Notes: generated by a model not told the origin, from the sequence alone. DNA of 64,000 nt from Moniliella sp. 'wahieum' (GCA_003971905.1 RSEE01000048.1:372001-436000); one strand, 5' to 3'; numbered from the stretch's first letter, positions 24,594 through 37,334 are shown. Numbers and translations: made by a program.

Positions 24594-25704
24594 GGTGAGC
24601 TGGCGCTAGTAGCTCAGTCCGACGCAGCGCAGGGCTCAGAAGAAGCCGTGGCGGTGCGGACGACGTCGGCGCCGGGTCCAAACGGAAAGCCAGCTGCGCG
24701 GAGGGGGTGAAATTGCAATGGGCCAATTCCGCCCAACGCCGGGAGTGGCGCAGCCGCATCAGGCATGGCCCCTCACGCGTGCCTCACGCGTGCCTCCCGC
24801 GCACGCCTCACCCATCGCCGCCGTTGCTGATCGTCGACGCCAACCCGCCGGTCGGGTCGGGCGTCGGGAGGCCACACAAAGGGGCAAGGCCGCGCTTCGG
24901 ACGGCCCTGGGCAGCAGGGCGAGCGCCACAACGGACAGGCTGGCGGGCGACACAGTTGCGCGTGCTTTGTGTTGGCCTCGGCGCTTGGGACGAGGACACA
25001 ATCCCAATTGGGTGGCGGTGGAGTAGGATTAGATTGGAGGGGAATGGATGACTGCCCAGTGGCTCGGATTCTTTTTGTGTGGCCCACCAAAGCCACCGCC
25101 AGCCGGCCAGTCTGTAGATAGGCTGCTATTCATTCGCACGGCCACCCGCGCCCTTGCCTTCCACCACCACCACCACCAGATTGCTGCTGCTGCCATCGCT
25201 GGCACCCCGGTGGACTTGGTCTGACGCCAGCTGCGCATGTGTCCTGCCATTGTACTCGCCCACTCGCCTCCGTCCCTCCTGCCGCCCAGCTGCGACTGCT
25301 GTGCTTGCGCCTCGTCCGTGTCTGTCTGTGTATCTGTATCTGCGTCTGCGTCTGCATCTGCATCTGCGTCTGCGTCTGCATCTGCATCTGCGTCTGCATC
25401 TGCATCTGCGTCTGCGTCTGCGTCTGCGTCTGAGTTGCCCCGTCTTGCTCGGTGCCGGCGGTTCGTGCGAAACCCAAAGCAAGCGGCCCGGATCGTCCAG
25501 CTGCCCCTTGCCACTCTTGCCACCGCCCATTGCTGGTGAGCTGTGCCGCCCAACTGTTCCTTGTTGCTTTTCTGAGAACAACGTCATCTGGAGCAACGTG
25601 TGTGTGGCTGTGGCTGTGTGGGTGTTTGTCTGTGAGCGTACGCGCTGGTAGTGTACTCTCCTGCCATTCTGCCTATCATCATCTCCACGCCCACCTCTGC
25701 CGCG
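24594..25704. other. Divergent promoter between PET191 and the M16 protease gene
   Basis: No gene supported in 1.1 kb. It contains CTCACGCGTGC repeats near 24772-24795 and the TCTGCR microsatellite. It must hold promoters for both flanking genes. Confidence 0.45.
25322..25432. repeat. TCTGCG/TCTGCA hexamer microsatellite (intergenic)
   Basis: About eighteen near-perfect hexamers alternating TCTGCG and TCTGCA, beginning in a TCTGTA variant. The same hexamer recurs in coding sequence at 36905-37000. Confidence 0.9.
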
Positions 25705-28700
25705 ATGGCCTCAGGCTCCCAAGGCCTCTGCTTAGATCCCCCTCCTTTCCAGTCGCCCCTTCCTCCTCCCGACCCACTTGCACCCCCTGCGCTCCATCCC
25801 GGATGGGTGCTCACCTCTGCCCCATCGCCCATCGCTGGAGGTCACCCCCTCCGGTACGCCGTCTTTGCCCGCCCCATGGAGCAGCCGCCCCATGGTCGTG
25901 AATACCGCCGCATTCGCCTCGCTAATGGGCTCGAGGCACTCCTGATCCGCGACGTCCAGTCTGTCCATGCTGGCGCCGCCTTGAGTGTTGGCGTCGGAAG
26001 TCTGTGTGACCCAGACGAGTTGCCGGGCTTGGCTCATCTCTGTGAGCACCTCCTCTTCCTTGGCACCGAAAAGTACCCCAACCAGCACGAGTACACTGGC
26101 TTTCTTTCCCAACACGGCGGCGACTCGAATGCCTTTACAAAGATGGATGAGACCGTATTCTATTTCGCCTTGGTCGCGATCATCTCGAGGGTGCTCTGGA
26201 CCGTTTCGCCCAATTCTTCATTGCCCCGCGTTTCGACAGCGATTGCACTGAACGAGAAGTTCGGGCTGTTGACAACGAATTTAAGAACAACGTTCGTGTA
26301 TGTTTTGCCCCCTGTGCTTCCCTTGGCCTCGTCCTGATGTATTGTTTCGTCCGCTCACTATTCCTTGTCCTCCCAGTTGGATGCCCATCGTGAGTTCCAT
26401 CTGATCCGCAGCCTCGCCAGTCCACATCACCCGCTTCATCGCTTTCTTTCGGGGAACCTGGAATCGCTATGGACCACGCCACGCAAACAGGGCATCAATG
26501 TGCGCGACGAACTACTCCGCTTCCATGAGCGCTACTATAGCTCCAACCTAATGAAGCTCGCTGTCGTGGCGCCCGATCATTTGGACACTATGACTGAGAT
26601 GGTCGTCTCCCAATTCTCTGCTGTTCCCAACAAATTTGTTCCTCGTCCCAGTTTTGGCCCCGATCCGATTGATGCCAGTGGGCTTGGAACGGTGGTGAAC
26701 TACCGGCCAATAGGAAAGCTGATCAATCTTCGTCTTATCATCTCCATATCCTATCTCAAGCCTCACTGGCGTAGCCAGCCTGGCCCTTTCTCACTCACTT
26801 TTTCGGTCACGAAGGTCCCGGATCCATCCTCGCCTACCTTCGCCGACAAGGTTGGAGCAACTTGTTAACCGCCGCTATTTTTGGCGGGGCTGTGGGCTTT
26901 GACTTTCTCCAAATCAGTATGCTCCTCACTCCCCAAGGGTTGATCCATTGGGGCGAGGTAGTAGCCGCGGTATTTGATTATGCCGACTTGTTGCGCACAT
27001 TCGTCGAGCACAATGGCGGCACGTTCCCCCAATGGGTGTTTGACGAACAAAAACAACTGAGCGAACTCAGTTTCACTACCAGCACGCGTCTTGGCGCTGC
27101 CTTCACCGCCATGCAACGCGCCACTTCTTTGCATGATGATCTCCCCCCGAATGGACCTTAGCCGACTTAAAGTACCGAGAGATGAACCCCCCCCTGCTCT
27201 GTTCCTTGCTGGACCAAATCCGCCCCTGGCGAGCTCGCGCTTTTCTTGCCGTACCTGCGCCCCTCTCTGAACCGACCACTGGACCGAGCCCGTTGCCGCC
27301 ACCGACGGAACGGGAGAAATGGTATGGCACCGAGTACTCCGTTTCGCCCTTCCCTTCGTGGATTGCAGATGTACATCGTCCACGTACCCCCGGACTTGCT
27401 TTACCCGGACCCAATCGGTTCATCCCCCACACTCTGCGCTCAGTTGCCCCCAAGACGCGTTTCTCTGACACGTCCTCCCCGCTCCTCTTGTCCCATTCCC
27501 CGTCTTCGGCTCTGGTACCAACCCGACCTGCACACCACCGAGCCCAAGGCGAACCTGTGGCTGCGATTCAAGTATTCCCAACCCCCATCACCCCGTACGA
27601 GAAGATGGTGGTGCGCATGTACTTGGGAACGATGCAAATGGCCCTGTCCGAGTCTGTGTACGACGCACAACTGGTCGGTCTTCGAATATTTCCTTTACCT
27701 GGCAACGGATGCGCGGAGATTGTTGTGACGGGGTGTTACAGCGACACGTTGGGATCCACTCTCCGTAGCCTTCTCGAGCACATCAAGACGTTCACCCCAA
27801 CCAAGCGGCTTTGGATAGTGTGATGCACCAGCTTCGCACGGCATGGTCTGCCTTTGAGGCGAGAGAACCATATGTGCTCTTGGGTAACTATTTTACTTGG
27901 TTCTTCCAAGACGATTCATGGCTTCCTCCTCAGCTTCTACAGTCATTGGAGCAGCTGGATGCGATGGATGTGGTGCGGTTTCGGGATGAATGCTTCTGCG
28001 CGGACGTCGGTGGACCTCTACGTGAATGGGAATTGCGATGAAGAGGTTGTGCTGGCGATGCAAGACATGGTGACTGAGATCTTGCCCCCGCGCAGCCAAT
28101 CCTTGATGGACACCGATCCCTCACCTGGACCGTACAGCCTCCTGCTCGACCCGCACACCGACACCCTCCTCCGCTTCCTGGCGAGCGACGCGAATCAGCC
28201 CAACTCGGCTATCCTCTGGTACGTCCAGATGGGCGATGTGGCCCGGACCGACGTGGTTATGCACGCTGCGCTAGAGTTGCTGGTCACCATTGCTCAGCAA
28301 CCGCTGTTTGATGAGCTGCGCACCAACCAGCAACTGGGCTATCACCTTGCCGTGTCCTCCTGTGTGCACGCCAACAGTCTCGGCTTGGCCATCAAACTGC
28401 AATCGGAGTACACGGTGCGTGGGCTGCGCAAACGAATCGAGCACTTTCTGCGGGACCAGCTTGCCTCGCTCCTGGACACCATGTCGTCCGAATCCTTTGT
28501 CGCCCGCCGCTCCGCTCTGGCCGAGCAAACGGTCGCAGCCGACACGCTGACTGCCGAACCCCAACTGCTCGCGGTGCGCGATACCATCTCGACCAACACA
28601 TTTGATTTCCACCACGGCCGCCGCCTGGCCCAGGCCATCCAAGCCACCTCCTTGGCCGACCTGCAGCGCCTGTTTGCCACCCACGTCCACCCCGACAGCC

Positions 28701-29005
28701 CGCACCGATCCAAGTTGATCATCGAGATCGAATCGGCTCACGCTAAGCCCCTCCGCGGCCGGCCCCCGCGGGGCACCAGCAGCCCCGCTAGTCCAGCCAC
28801 GTCTGGTGCGACACTGGGCGTAGGCGCTGGCCAAGCCAGACCTAGCGCGCCAGGGCACAGTGCTGTCCCCCTGACGCCCCTTCCGCAAACCACGGTCCAC
28901 TCGCTGGCTGAAGCACAGGCGCTGCGCAGCCGCCTCCGTCGATCCTCCCCTGCTCGGCCGGTGCAGCCGTGGGCCCAGTACACTCCCTCTCCTGCATTGG
29001 TATAA
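25705..29005 (+). CDS. STE23: M16 zinc metalloprotease, insulin-degrading enzyme/Ste23 type
   Basis: Insulysin-type proteases degrade short peptides inside a closed chamber; yeast Ste23 also trims a-factor precursor. The start [18 protein letters not shown] leads to [20 protein letters not shown] and the inverted zinc motif HLCEH in [32 protein letters not shown] supplies the distal Glu. An intron lies at 26298-26376 (GTATGT/CCCAG). Then come [40 protein letters not shown], a [15 protein letters not shown] strand, [17 protein letters not shown] and the [15 protein letters not shown] signature near 28320. The product of about 1070 residues fits the family; the Pro/Ser-rich tail after [11 protein letters not shown] is extra. 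At least seven single-base frame breaks (near 26175, 26790, 27160, 27310, 27500, 27650, 27830) are probably assembly errors. Confidence 0.9.
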
Positions 29006-30113
29006 GTTTAGCTTACATGGCCCCCGTGGCGCATGGGCGGCCAGGACGGTTTAACTCCATTGTGCGCATCGGCCCGTCGCCCTTCGGTTGCTTGTCCGGC
29101 GCTCCATCCCCATCCCCACCCCACTTTGCGCTTTACGCTTTACGCTTTTGGGCGTGATGCTTTTGTGCCCGGCGCTCGCTCGCTGAGGATGCTTGGCTCG
29201 TACGCTACTTCCTCGGGGGCGCTGCTGGCACAGCACAGCACAGGAAGAAAAAACGCACTGTACCACGCTGGTGCTGCATTTGCATTTGCATTTGCATTTG
29301 CTTTGGCACGACCTTTTCGCAGTCGTGAGGCAATCCATGGGATGCCTACCGACATACCCATAATCACTACGTTGCCAGGTGTTTGGCTTGCACCTGGTCC
29401 CCCCCGGCGCGTATGGTTCATGACTTGTTCGACAGACCTGGGCTGGCACCATAGCCTGAGCGGTGTTGATCCTGAGCGGTCGACGAAGAGTAGCTGCGGC
29501 TTTTGTTCGTACCACAGAACGGATCGACATGCATTAGACTTGGGGAGGTTGCATCCCTCACTACATATGCAGATGTTACCGTGTCGCTTATAGCACGCGA
29601 TGTTGCCTATATATAAGAGTTCCGACGTCACTCAAGAGAAAGAAAATAGTGCTTGTATGCCTCATTCCACAGCAACATGGCTGGTGGCTACAGATGAACA
29701 CAGGACAACCAGGACGATACTGAGTAGGCCGCGGCTGCAGGCAACAGATGCCGGTTATCAAGCATCGCGTGTGCTGTATTATGTACCAAGCACACAAGCA
29801 GAGAGGATGTTGGGGGAAGTGGTTCAAGTTCTCGTGAGGATTGGCATCGCATATATACACGCATTGTACTGTAAGCGAAGACAAGAGAGAGGCGATACGG
29901 TTCGACGCGGGAGAGAGTCCGCAGGCTCAAGGGGCGCACGCTACTGCCAAAGAGGCATAATACATTCCACCCTCTTCCAAATCTCTGATTCCCGCGCTTG
30001 GCCCACAGCCTCCGTTCCCATGCTTCGCGTCAGGGCCTGAAACCAAAAACACAAGCGAGAGAGGAGGGAAGAGGTGAGGGGGCTACAAACAGATGAGAAA
30101 GGGAGGGGTGACA
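29006..30113. other. Convergent 3' region
   Basis: No supported gene between the protease and hydrolase 3' ends. A TGCATT hexamer run lies at 29273-29302. Short frames at 29600-30040 have no motif. Confidence 0.45.
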
Positions 30114-31721
30114 CTAGGCGCTTGTCTTGGCCCGCCCTCCTTCCCACGAAGCATCATAATTGGATACAAAAAGGAAGGGCAGCACCAAGAAGCAGATCAA
30201 CACGCTGGCCACCGAGCCACCCAACAAGGAACGTGCCATGGTGATGTGGTGCGGGGTGGCATAGGCGTGCTGGCCTTTGGTACGGTTGGTGTGGTTGGTA
30301 TGATGCGGTGGCCGATCGCCTGGGTTGGTGGTATTGGTAAGCCAGGGGTTGCGCTGGTCAAATCCATCGTAAAAGAGCCGCTGCAAACTCAGGTTGGCCG
30401 TGTAGACGGCAAAGTCGAGGTGGGTAGTGTTGGCCAAAAAATCCGCCGTGTGCGAGGCTGGAACTGACCGCCAAGTCAGTGGCGAGCGCCGAAACAAAGT
30501 TGGCTCCGCGATCCAGATGATTGGACCCTTGCCATTGAGCCTGACCCGACGTGGCCCCCGTCCCAATATCAAACAACGCCAGCGCATACCCCACTGTGCG
30601 GGTCCGAAAGCGGGCCACAACGTCGGTGCCATTGTTGTGCATCACGTCCCGCCGGGCATACGCTGGGACCTTGGTCGTGTTTTGGTGGATGCCGTAGGGC
30701 CAGGTATCGTACGTGTCCGTCGTGCTGGTGTTCACATAGGGTCGTTGGGACGTAAGCCAGGCCCAGGAGCCCGGGTTGCCAATCCAAAACCGCACGTTGC
30801 TATCATAGTACTTGGTCTTTTTGAGCAACGCATACCGTTGCGCCCCCTGGCCGCCCAGCGAGTGGCCAGCAACAACGACCTGGTTCAGGTTGGGAAAGGT
30901 CGTGTTGTCAAACAGGGTGTCAAGCAGCGCATCCAGCGCCTCGTAAGCGCTTATCTTGTGTTGCATGGGCGGATTGCGCGCCAGCCCGCCCATTTGCCAC
31001 AAGGATTTTTCAAAGCACAGCCAGGCCGGCAAGCACGATCCGGCATTCATGTCGTCCATGTTGAGAAAAGCCGGACCGATGATACCGACCGAATCGTTGG
31101 TAATTCCCCACCCGTTAAAGGGGGGAATGTCTGGGTGGCGACGATGATCTTGGCACTGTACATGTACGCTGCATACTTCCAAATGTCCCGTGGCTTGCCA
31201 GGCAGAACAACGACAAAGCGCTTGATTTGGGTAGGGTCGGAATACGCTTGGTAATAGGGTAAGATGCCCGACTCGTTGTGGTACTTGTTCCACACTCTCA
31301 AGCTCGTGTTCAGTGTAAAGCCAGCAACGTCGGGGAGAGCTTGCCAGCCAGACGCTTGGCTACCGTTAGCGGGCGCGTCCACCGGGTTGGCCAGATTGGC
31401 GTTCCAACTGTACTGAATTCCATCGCCCGCAACCGACTGGCCCTGGACGTACGCGAGATTGCCATTCGCCGTGCTCTTGACCCCAGGAAGGTTGTCTGCC
31501 AGCTGGGCTGCTTCTGCATAGTGGCCCTCTTGCATGTCGGCCGTGATGGGCGCCTGCTGGGCATCCGAGGGAGGAAAAGCTGTGTTGGCGCTGGGAGAAC
31601 CAGACCCGGTGCCAGCTGGATCTTGGCGCGCATCTATCCGCCCGGCCACGGCACCTTGTTGGGCCAGGGGGGCAAGGAGTGCTATTACGCACGACGACCA
31701 AAGGAGCAGGTTGGGACGCAT
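30114..31721 (-). CDS. Secreted/membrane-anchored alpha/beta hydrolase
   Basis: Starting at 31721, MRPNLLLWSSCVIALLAPLA is a clear signal peptide (an upstream Met at 31850 would bury it). A Ser/Pro-rich linker follows, then the hydrolase core: KRFVVVLPGKPRDIWKYAAY, AKIIVATQTFPP, WGITNDSVGIIGPAF and the nucleophile elbow GHSLGGQ within VVVAGHSLGGQGAQRYALLK near 30870. Later pieces include VRFWIGNPGSWAWLTSQRPY, several Asn-x-Ser/Thr sites, and a C-terminal hydrophobic helix (SVASVLICFLVLPFLFVSNY) ending GGRAKTSA at 30114. It is probably a glycosylated ester- or peptide-bond hydrolase held at the cell surface; substrate is unknown. Frame breaks near 31130 and 30455. GHSLGG is standard for lipases and esterases, so the fold is secure but the reaction is not. 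Confidence 0.7.
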
Positions 31722-32744
31722 GTGCTGTTTCTGCACGCGAAAGAGGAGATGAGAGCAGAGAGGGGAGGGACGGCAGTAGGCGCGGTGGTGGTGGGTGGCT
31801 GGACGAAGTGTCAATCCACACCCTATCCAGCGTCTCTGGGATATGGACATGCCAATAAGATGTGTGGGGTGGGAGCGGGCGCTGGTACGAGAACAACGAG
31901 AACAGAAGCAAAAATAGGCTGCGTATGCATCAGGTTGTATCTAGTACTGTAGCTATGACAGTATCTCTAGAGGCACGTTCGTTGCGAGGTATCATACAGA
32001 GCTGACTTTCGCATGGGCCCTGCGGCGTTTGCCGCCGCCCTCCGAAGGAGGGGTGAGGGCGTTGCCACCGTCTTACACTGGCCTTGTCCGCCTCCTCTGC
32101 TCTGCTTTTTGCTCTCGGGTATTATATGGACTCACTTGGGCCCCACAGCGCTGCTCACACGAGCAGGCATCGCTTGTCGTCAGCACCTTTCGCCGCCACC
32201 CTATACATATGTTCGCCGGCACCTCCGAGGCAGGCGCCACCTCAGATCCCCGCAACCGACGCGTCCGAGACCGACCCGTGTCAAGTCGGGTGGGCTTCCT
32301 CAAGCTTGGTAAACACTGTTGCCAACATTGGGCGGGGAGGGGGGTGGGAGGGAGCGCTGACGTGTGATGGCGTGGTGGCGTTGCCGTCACGCGTCACGCG
32401 TCACGACCCTTCTCAGAGCGACGTCTCGAGTTTTGCGCTATTGCCTCGCTACTGGCGTACTCCTGCTGTTTTCCCAGACACCTCTGCCAACTTCACCTTC
32501 CGGCTACGCCACGCGCACAAGAAGACATCGTGACAGGTAACATCCATCCACAGAGAGTGCATTAACGGAGACTGAGCATGGGTGGGTGGGTAGGCCGCGG
32601 GTAACGAGAAAAGGGTGAATAATAGAGAAACGCATCTGTGTGAGGCGAGAGGAGGAGAGGAGAGAAGAAAGAGTGGAGATACGAGTGGAGTGGAGAGGGG
32701 TGCAGAGGAGAGGAGAGGGAGAGGAGGAGAGAAGGCGCCCAACT
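31722..32744. other. Upstream region of the hydrolase gene
   Basis: No gene supported. A purine-rich GGAGAGGAGA tract lies at about 32640-32735 adjoining the next gene's 3' end. GTCACGCGTCACGCGTCACG occurs at 32385-32405. Confidence 0.45.
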
Positions 32745-34663
32745 TCAAGGCTCGTCCATCGGTTGGAGTGCGGCGGTGGTGAGTTGACGAACAGAGAGCT
32801 TCCCTTGGCTCGGCTGTTGTGCCAAAACGGGCTCCCACCACTGTCCCACGACGGCTCCCGTTGCCGCCACGGCGCGGGCGGGAGCAAGTCGCGCCATGTC
32901 CGACGGCGCAGCGAACGGGTTGGGGTTGCACATCGGTTCGGAAAAATTGGTCATGCTCTCCAGCGCTGGCCGGCGCGTAGAGGGCACGGGACGCCGGCCC
33001 AGCAAAAACGAAAGTCGTTGCTTGGATTCCTGCAATAAGCCTCCACGTTCCTTGGGAGAACTCGAAAGCGAAGACTTGCTGGTGCTCGCCGTCGGCACCC
33101 GCACCGCATCCCTCACCCCCCACGCATTCAGCAGCACCGATAGATTGATCGTCTGCTGGGCGTGGGGCCGAAGGGCAAAACTGCATTCGGTCCCCGGACC
33201 CAGAACAAAGATTCCGCCCGGCGCCGACCGTGCCGCGGGGGAAGGGCGAAGGCGACGCAGGTTGGGCGTACTCTTTGCTGGCCGCGGTGTCAAAGTGGGT
33301 TCGTCAGCGTACCCCTTCAGACCCAATGCTTCGGACGCTGTGCGTTTGGGGTCGACATAGAGCGGCAAGGAGAAGGAGAGCGTGCGTTGGAGCGCGGCCA
33401 GCTCACGAATCGAGCCAGGGCCAACGACCAAGAGGGAGAGACCGGCGCGGGCCAGCGAGCTCGGGTGCAATTGGGCTAGCTCCTTGAGCAGCCTTTGGAA
33501 CGAGGGGCACGTCCAGGAGGAGGGGAAAATGACGACCGTCTTCTTGTCCAGCAACGTGGACAAGCGGACCGCTACGCCATCCTCCTTATACACCACCGCC
33601 CTCCCGGCATCTGCGACCTCCTGGGGAAGAGGGCGCACCTCTTCCAGTTGACCATCGTGCTCTGCTTCCGCCACCGCCGTCGGGGCGCAGGCAGCAGACT
33701 AAAGTCCACCACGGCCGAATCGGGCGAGGCTACGGAATCGACGACCGGCACACGGGGTCCACTCGGTTTCGTCCCTTTTTGCAGGGAGGTGCGACGGGCG
33801 GTGCGCACGCGGCGAAAGTCGCGCGGGGTGAGAGCCTTCGGAGGTTTGGCTAGACAGGTCGAAGCTACCGAGACAGAGGAGAGCGCGGTGCCGAGCGTGT
33901 CACACGACTGGCCATGGACAAGGGAGTGGGTCCGATCGTACTCGGACGCGGACGCGGCCGAGGTGGTGTCGGAAACAGACAAGTTGTCCATCACAGGTGC
34001 TTGCTCCCGTTGTGCCTCGGGCGAGTGGGCACTGGCCACGGCATCGGGCTGGGCATAGGCCTCAGAACCGGTGTCGAGGTGGGCGCCAAGCCACTCGCCT
34101 GCGTCGGGGGGGAACACGCTGGGCTCCTCCACTGCGGACTTGGACGCAGCGCCCCAGCGCGCCAAGACGGGGAGGGAGGCGTTGGAGGGGAGGCGGTGCG
34201 GCGCGGGCTCGGTGCGGCGCGGGCGACGGGAAAAGGTGCTGGGAGAGAAGATCTGCTGGGTGTCGGCGTCGGCAGCAGGAGACGGCTCGGGGGGCTGGGG
34301 CGCGGCGGGGTGGGTGGCGGGGACGGTGGTGCGGCTGCTGGCGTCGGTGTGGGTGGTCTGGGTGCTGAGGGCGCTGGCGGCGGTGTTGGAGCGTGCGCGT
34401 GTGGGCGGCACAGCGTCGGGTGCGGGGAGCTGTGCATGGGAGGGGGGGAGGCGGAGGGGGAGGGGAGGATGCGGAGAAGGAGGAGGAGGAGGAGGAGGTG
34501 GTGGTGGGTGGTGGTGGTGGTGGTGGCGGATGGATGGATGAACGCGGCCGCCACGCAGCCGCTGTGTTCGCCTGCCAGCTGCTGCCGGCTGCCGCCTGCT
34601 GCCGCCCCATTGTCCCCGCTGGGGCTGGCGGTGGTGTACGTCAGCACGCCTGCCGCCCCGCAC
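32745..34663 (-). CDS. PRXL2/AhpC-TSA-like thioredoxin-fold protein with long disordered N terminus
   Basis: The C-terminal half (33690-32745) has the thioredoxin-like AhpC/TSA fold of PRXL2 (FAM213) proteins: EVADAGRAVVYKEDGVAVRL, KKTVVIFPSSWTCPSFQRLL, AGLSLLVVGPGSIRELAALQ, FSLPLYVDPKRTASEALGLK and GGIFVLGPGTECSFALRPHA. Only one Cys (SSWTCPSF) sits where redox members have an active site. A Ser-rich tail follows. About 300 residues upstream are Pro/Ser/Thr-rich and disordered (SVSDTTSAASASEYDRTHSL), with a His/Pro run (RHHHHHHPPPPPPPPPPSPH) near 34560. The two halves lie in different frames, joined by a one-base break near 33690. The start at 34663 is the only upstream Met in that frame and is uncertain. 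Cytosolic redox or scaffold roles are both possible. Confidence 0.6.
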
Positions 34664-34895
34664 GCAGGCCAGCCTGCAATTTCAAAAGCAGGTGGCTCCC
34701 TGTCGAGTGTGACATGTGGCATGTGACTAGTGACGTGCACCGTCGCACATCACATGTGACACGCCCACTTCACATGCTCCCTTCGCAGGCCACATGCTCG
34801 CAGCACCGCCACGCTGCCCATCGCGAGGAGCGCCGCCGGCGGGGTCAAGTGACTGTCCAGCGCCGAAGAGCACCGGCAGCGATCGCCCCAGCGCC
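34664..34895. promoter_or_regulatory. Short divergent promoter with ACATGTGAC words
   Basis: The region between the PRXL2-like gene and the Zn2Cys6 gene holds GACATGTGGCATGTGAC at 34711-34727 and CATCACATGTGACACG at 34748-34763, forming interrupted palindromes. Function as regulatory sites is inference. Confidence 0.35.
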
Positions 34896-37334
34896 ATGCG
34901 CCCCTCGCGGCCCCCCAGCAGCGCCTCCACCCCCGCCCGTCTGCAGGCCCACCGCCGTCGTGCCTCGCCTGCGCACCCGCAAGGTCCGATGCGATCGCAC
35001 CGGCGACCAGCCCTGCTCCCACTGCCGCCGCCGCCAAGAGGCCTGCACCTCCCCGCCGCCCCCACCGCGCACCGACCACCCAGACACGCTCCTCCTCGCC
35101 GACCGCGTCCAACGCCTCGAGCATATCGTGGCCCGTGCAGGCCTCGACCGCCGTCCGTCCTGCTTCGGTTCCCCGTCCTCCCTATCTTGCCCCGCCGAGC
35201 AGGACGGCGGGCCCGCGTCTGCTTCTGCCTCTGATCCTGGCGGTGCTTCCGATCCAGCTGCTGCTTCCGGTCCAGCTACTGCTTCCGATCCGCCTGCTTC
35301 CACCCCCGCCCCAAGCGCCCCCGCTCCGCTCGCCATCTCCCTTGGCAAGAGTGTCGTTCAGGCCGTCTCCACAGTCCGCGACCACGACGGCTTTGACCAT
35401 CAGATCCTCAATCCCCTGCCCCCCGCCCCCTTCCACAACCACCCCATCTCCGACCGCCTCTCGCATCCTCGCAATCCGGCCGACGCACCTCTGCTGTCTG
35501 GTAGCAAGCGCGCCCGACGCCCCTGCACTAACCACAATCTGGCCCAGCTGCCCACGCCGACGAGTGCGATATCCTGGTTACCACTTACTTTACCCGTGTC
35601 GAGTGGCTGCACCATGTCGTCCACGCGCCGTCTTTTATCTCGTGGTTTGACCAGTTTGCGCGTCAGCGCCAACGCCCCAATTTTGCCGCCTATGCTGCCG
35701 AACAATGGGCTGCGTGTGATTGGCAGCAACTGGCCCTTTTGTTTGCCATGCTCTGCCTCGGCCTCTTGTTCGATACGACCATCGATCCAGCACGCCATGC
35801 GCGCGCGGCGGCGCTGTACGACAGCTCGTGTCTGGCCTTGGACGAAGGGCAAGCTATGGACCACCATACGATCATCTTGGTGCAAACCTTGATTCTCCAT
35901 GGTCTCTGGCTCAACGACAATGGCCGCTCCGACCGGCACCACGTCAACTTGGCTGTCGCACTTCGTGTTGCCCATCTTGCCGGCATTGCGCAGCAGGACA
36001 AACCCGGCTGGAACCCGAACCGCAGCTGGATCTGTTCCGCTTGTCCAGACCCGAGTGCGATGGACTTGACGCCGGACGCGGTGCGCGAGATGAACCGACG
36101 TGTGTATTGGAGTCTGGTGTGCCAAGATTATTATACAGCGTCCTCCTGCAGCTTCACCTACCACGTCAACCCTCACCAAATCCATATTTCCCACCCGCAC
36201 AATCTAGGCGACGACCAACTCCTCTCCGCCCCCGCTTCAGTTTCGATCCACCAACGCGCAACGTCCGCCAGCTACGATGTATGCAAGATCCCATTTGCCC
36301 AGACAGCGCGCGAGTTTGTCGACCTGGTCAACGACCAAGTGCGCTATCAGGACATTGTGTCGCTCGAGCAGCGTGTGCCGACTGTGGGACGAACTGCCGC
36401 TCTCTTTCGTCAAGAGGTGCCCCCGCCCGAAACCCACTACGAACGCTTCTTTTCAGCGCCCACGCTCGCGTGGCAACGTCTCTTTTTGGCCATCACCAAG
36501 GAAAACCGAATTTTGCGGTTGCATCGACCGTTTGTGGTGCGCGGGCTGCGCGACGAAGCCTATGCTGGCTCCACCCGCTCCGTCCTGGCTGCCGCGGTGG
36601 CGCTGCTCAACTTGGGTCGCCAAGGTCGCGCCCTCGCGTTCCCAGGCTTGCGGTGGTGGGTGGTGCGCATCCACCTCTTCACGGCCGGCGTGGCACTGTG
36701 CATTGGCCTGCAAGCCAGCCGGGCCAAGCTTCCGGTCTGTTTGGCGCCCGAGGTGATGCGCCAGTACGTGGGGCATGCGATGGATCTCTTATCCGATGGC
36801 CTCGCCTGCAGCCCCGCTGCCACCTCCGCCGTGGAGATCTTGCAGTCGCTCTTGCAGCACGCGGGGTACGCTCAATCGCCCTTCCCTTCGCCGTCCCTTT
36901 GCCCAGGAACTGCGTCTGCACCTGCATCTGCATCTGCATCTGCATCTGCGTCTGCATCTGCGTCTGCGTCTGCGTCTGCGTCTTCATCTACATCTGCATC
37001 TACATCTGCGCCTGTGCCTGCCTCTGCCTCTACCTCTGCGGTGGTGCCGTTTCCTTCCCCGTCTGAGCTGGACCGGGCACTCCCTTTACCCGCCCCCGAC
37101 GACGGCCTAAATTTCCCCGCTGCGCCGCTGCCTGTGCGCGTGCCTGGCCCGGTACCCGCCCCGGTTCCTGCTGTATCTCCCTCCAGCCTGCCGCCCGCGC
37201 TCCATGTCCCGCTCAATTGGCTGACCGAATGGGCGCCAGCGGCGCCGCCGTTTACCGACGATGAGCTGATGGAGGTGCTTGATACATTTTGGAACGGCAC
37301 TGCTGGCACGGGCGCGCCTGCTCCGTCAGCTTGA
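34896..37334 (+). CDS. Zn2Cys6 fungal transcription factor
   Basis: MRPSRPPSSASTPARLQAHR leads into a Zn2Cys6 cluster near 34965-35050. RTRKVRCDRTGDQPCSHCRR plus RQEACTSP shows four of the six cysteines; the first pair lies where a base or two is missing near 34960. A linker helix (LLLADRVQRLEHIVARAGLD) follows. The fungal transcription-factor middle domain occupies 35739-36850: CLGLLFDTTIDPARHARAAA, MDHHTIILVQTLILHGLWLN, VNLAVALRVAHLAGIAQQD, EMNRRVYWSLVCQDYYTASS and WQRLFLAITKENRILRLHRP. An (Ala-Ser)n tract encoded by a microsatellite precedes the C terminus, ending FTDDELMEVLDTFWNG, an acidic activation-like helix. Frame breaks lie near 34960 and 35560-35720. The target genes cannot be inferred; it is divergent from the PRXL2-like gene. 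Confidence 0.8.
36905..37000. repeat. TCTGCR hexamer microsatellite in the transcription factor coding sequence
   Basis: Imperfect TCTGCA/TCTGCG hexamers, translated as alternating Ala-Ser. Same unit and strand as the intergenic array at 25322-25432. Confidence 0.9.

Noticed and set aside
34393-34895. Upstream extension of the Zn2Cys6 gene into a Gly/Glu-rich frame
   Set aside because: The extension is antisense to the PRXL2-like gene and the promoter; the Met at 34896 leads directly into the zinc cluster.
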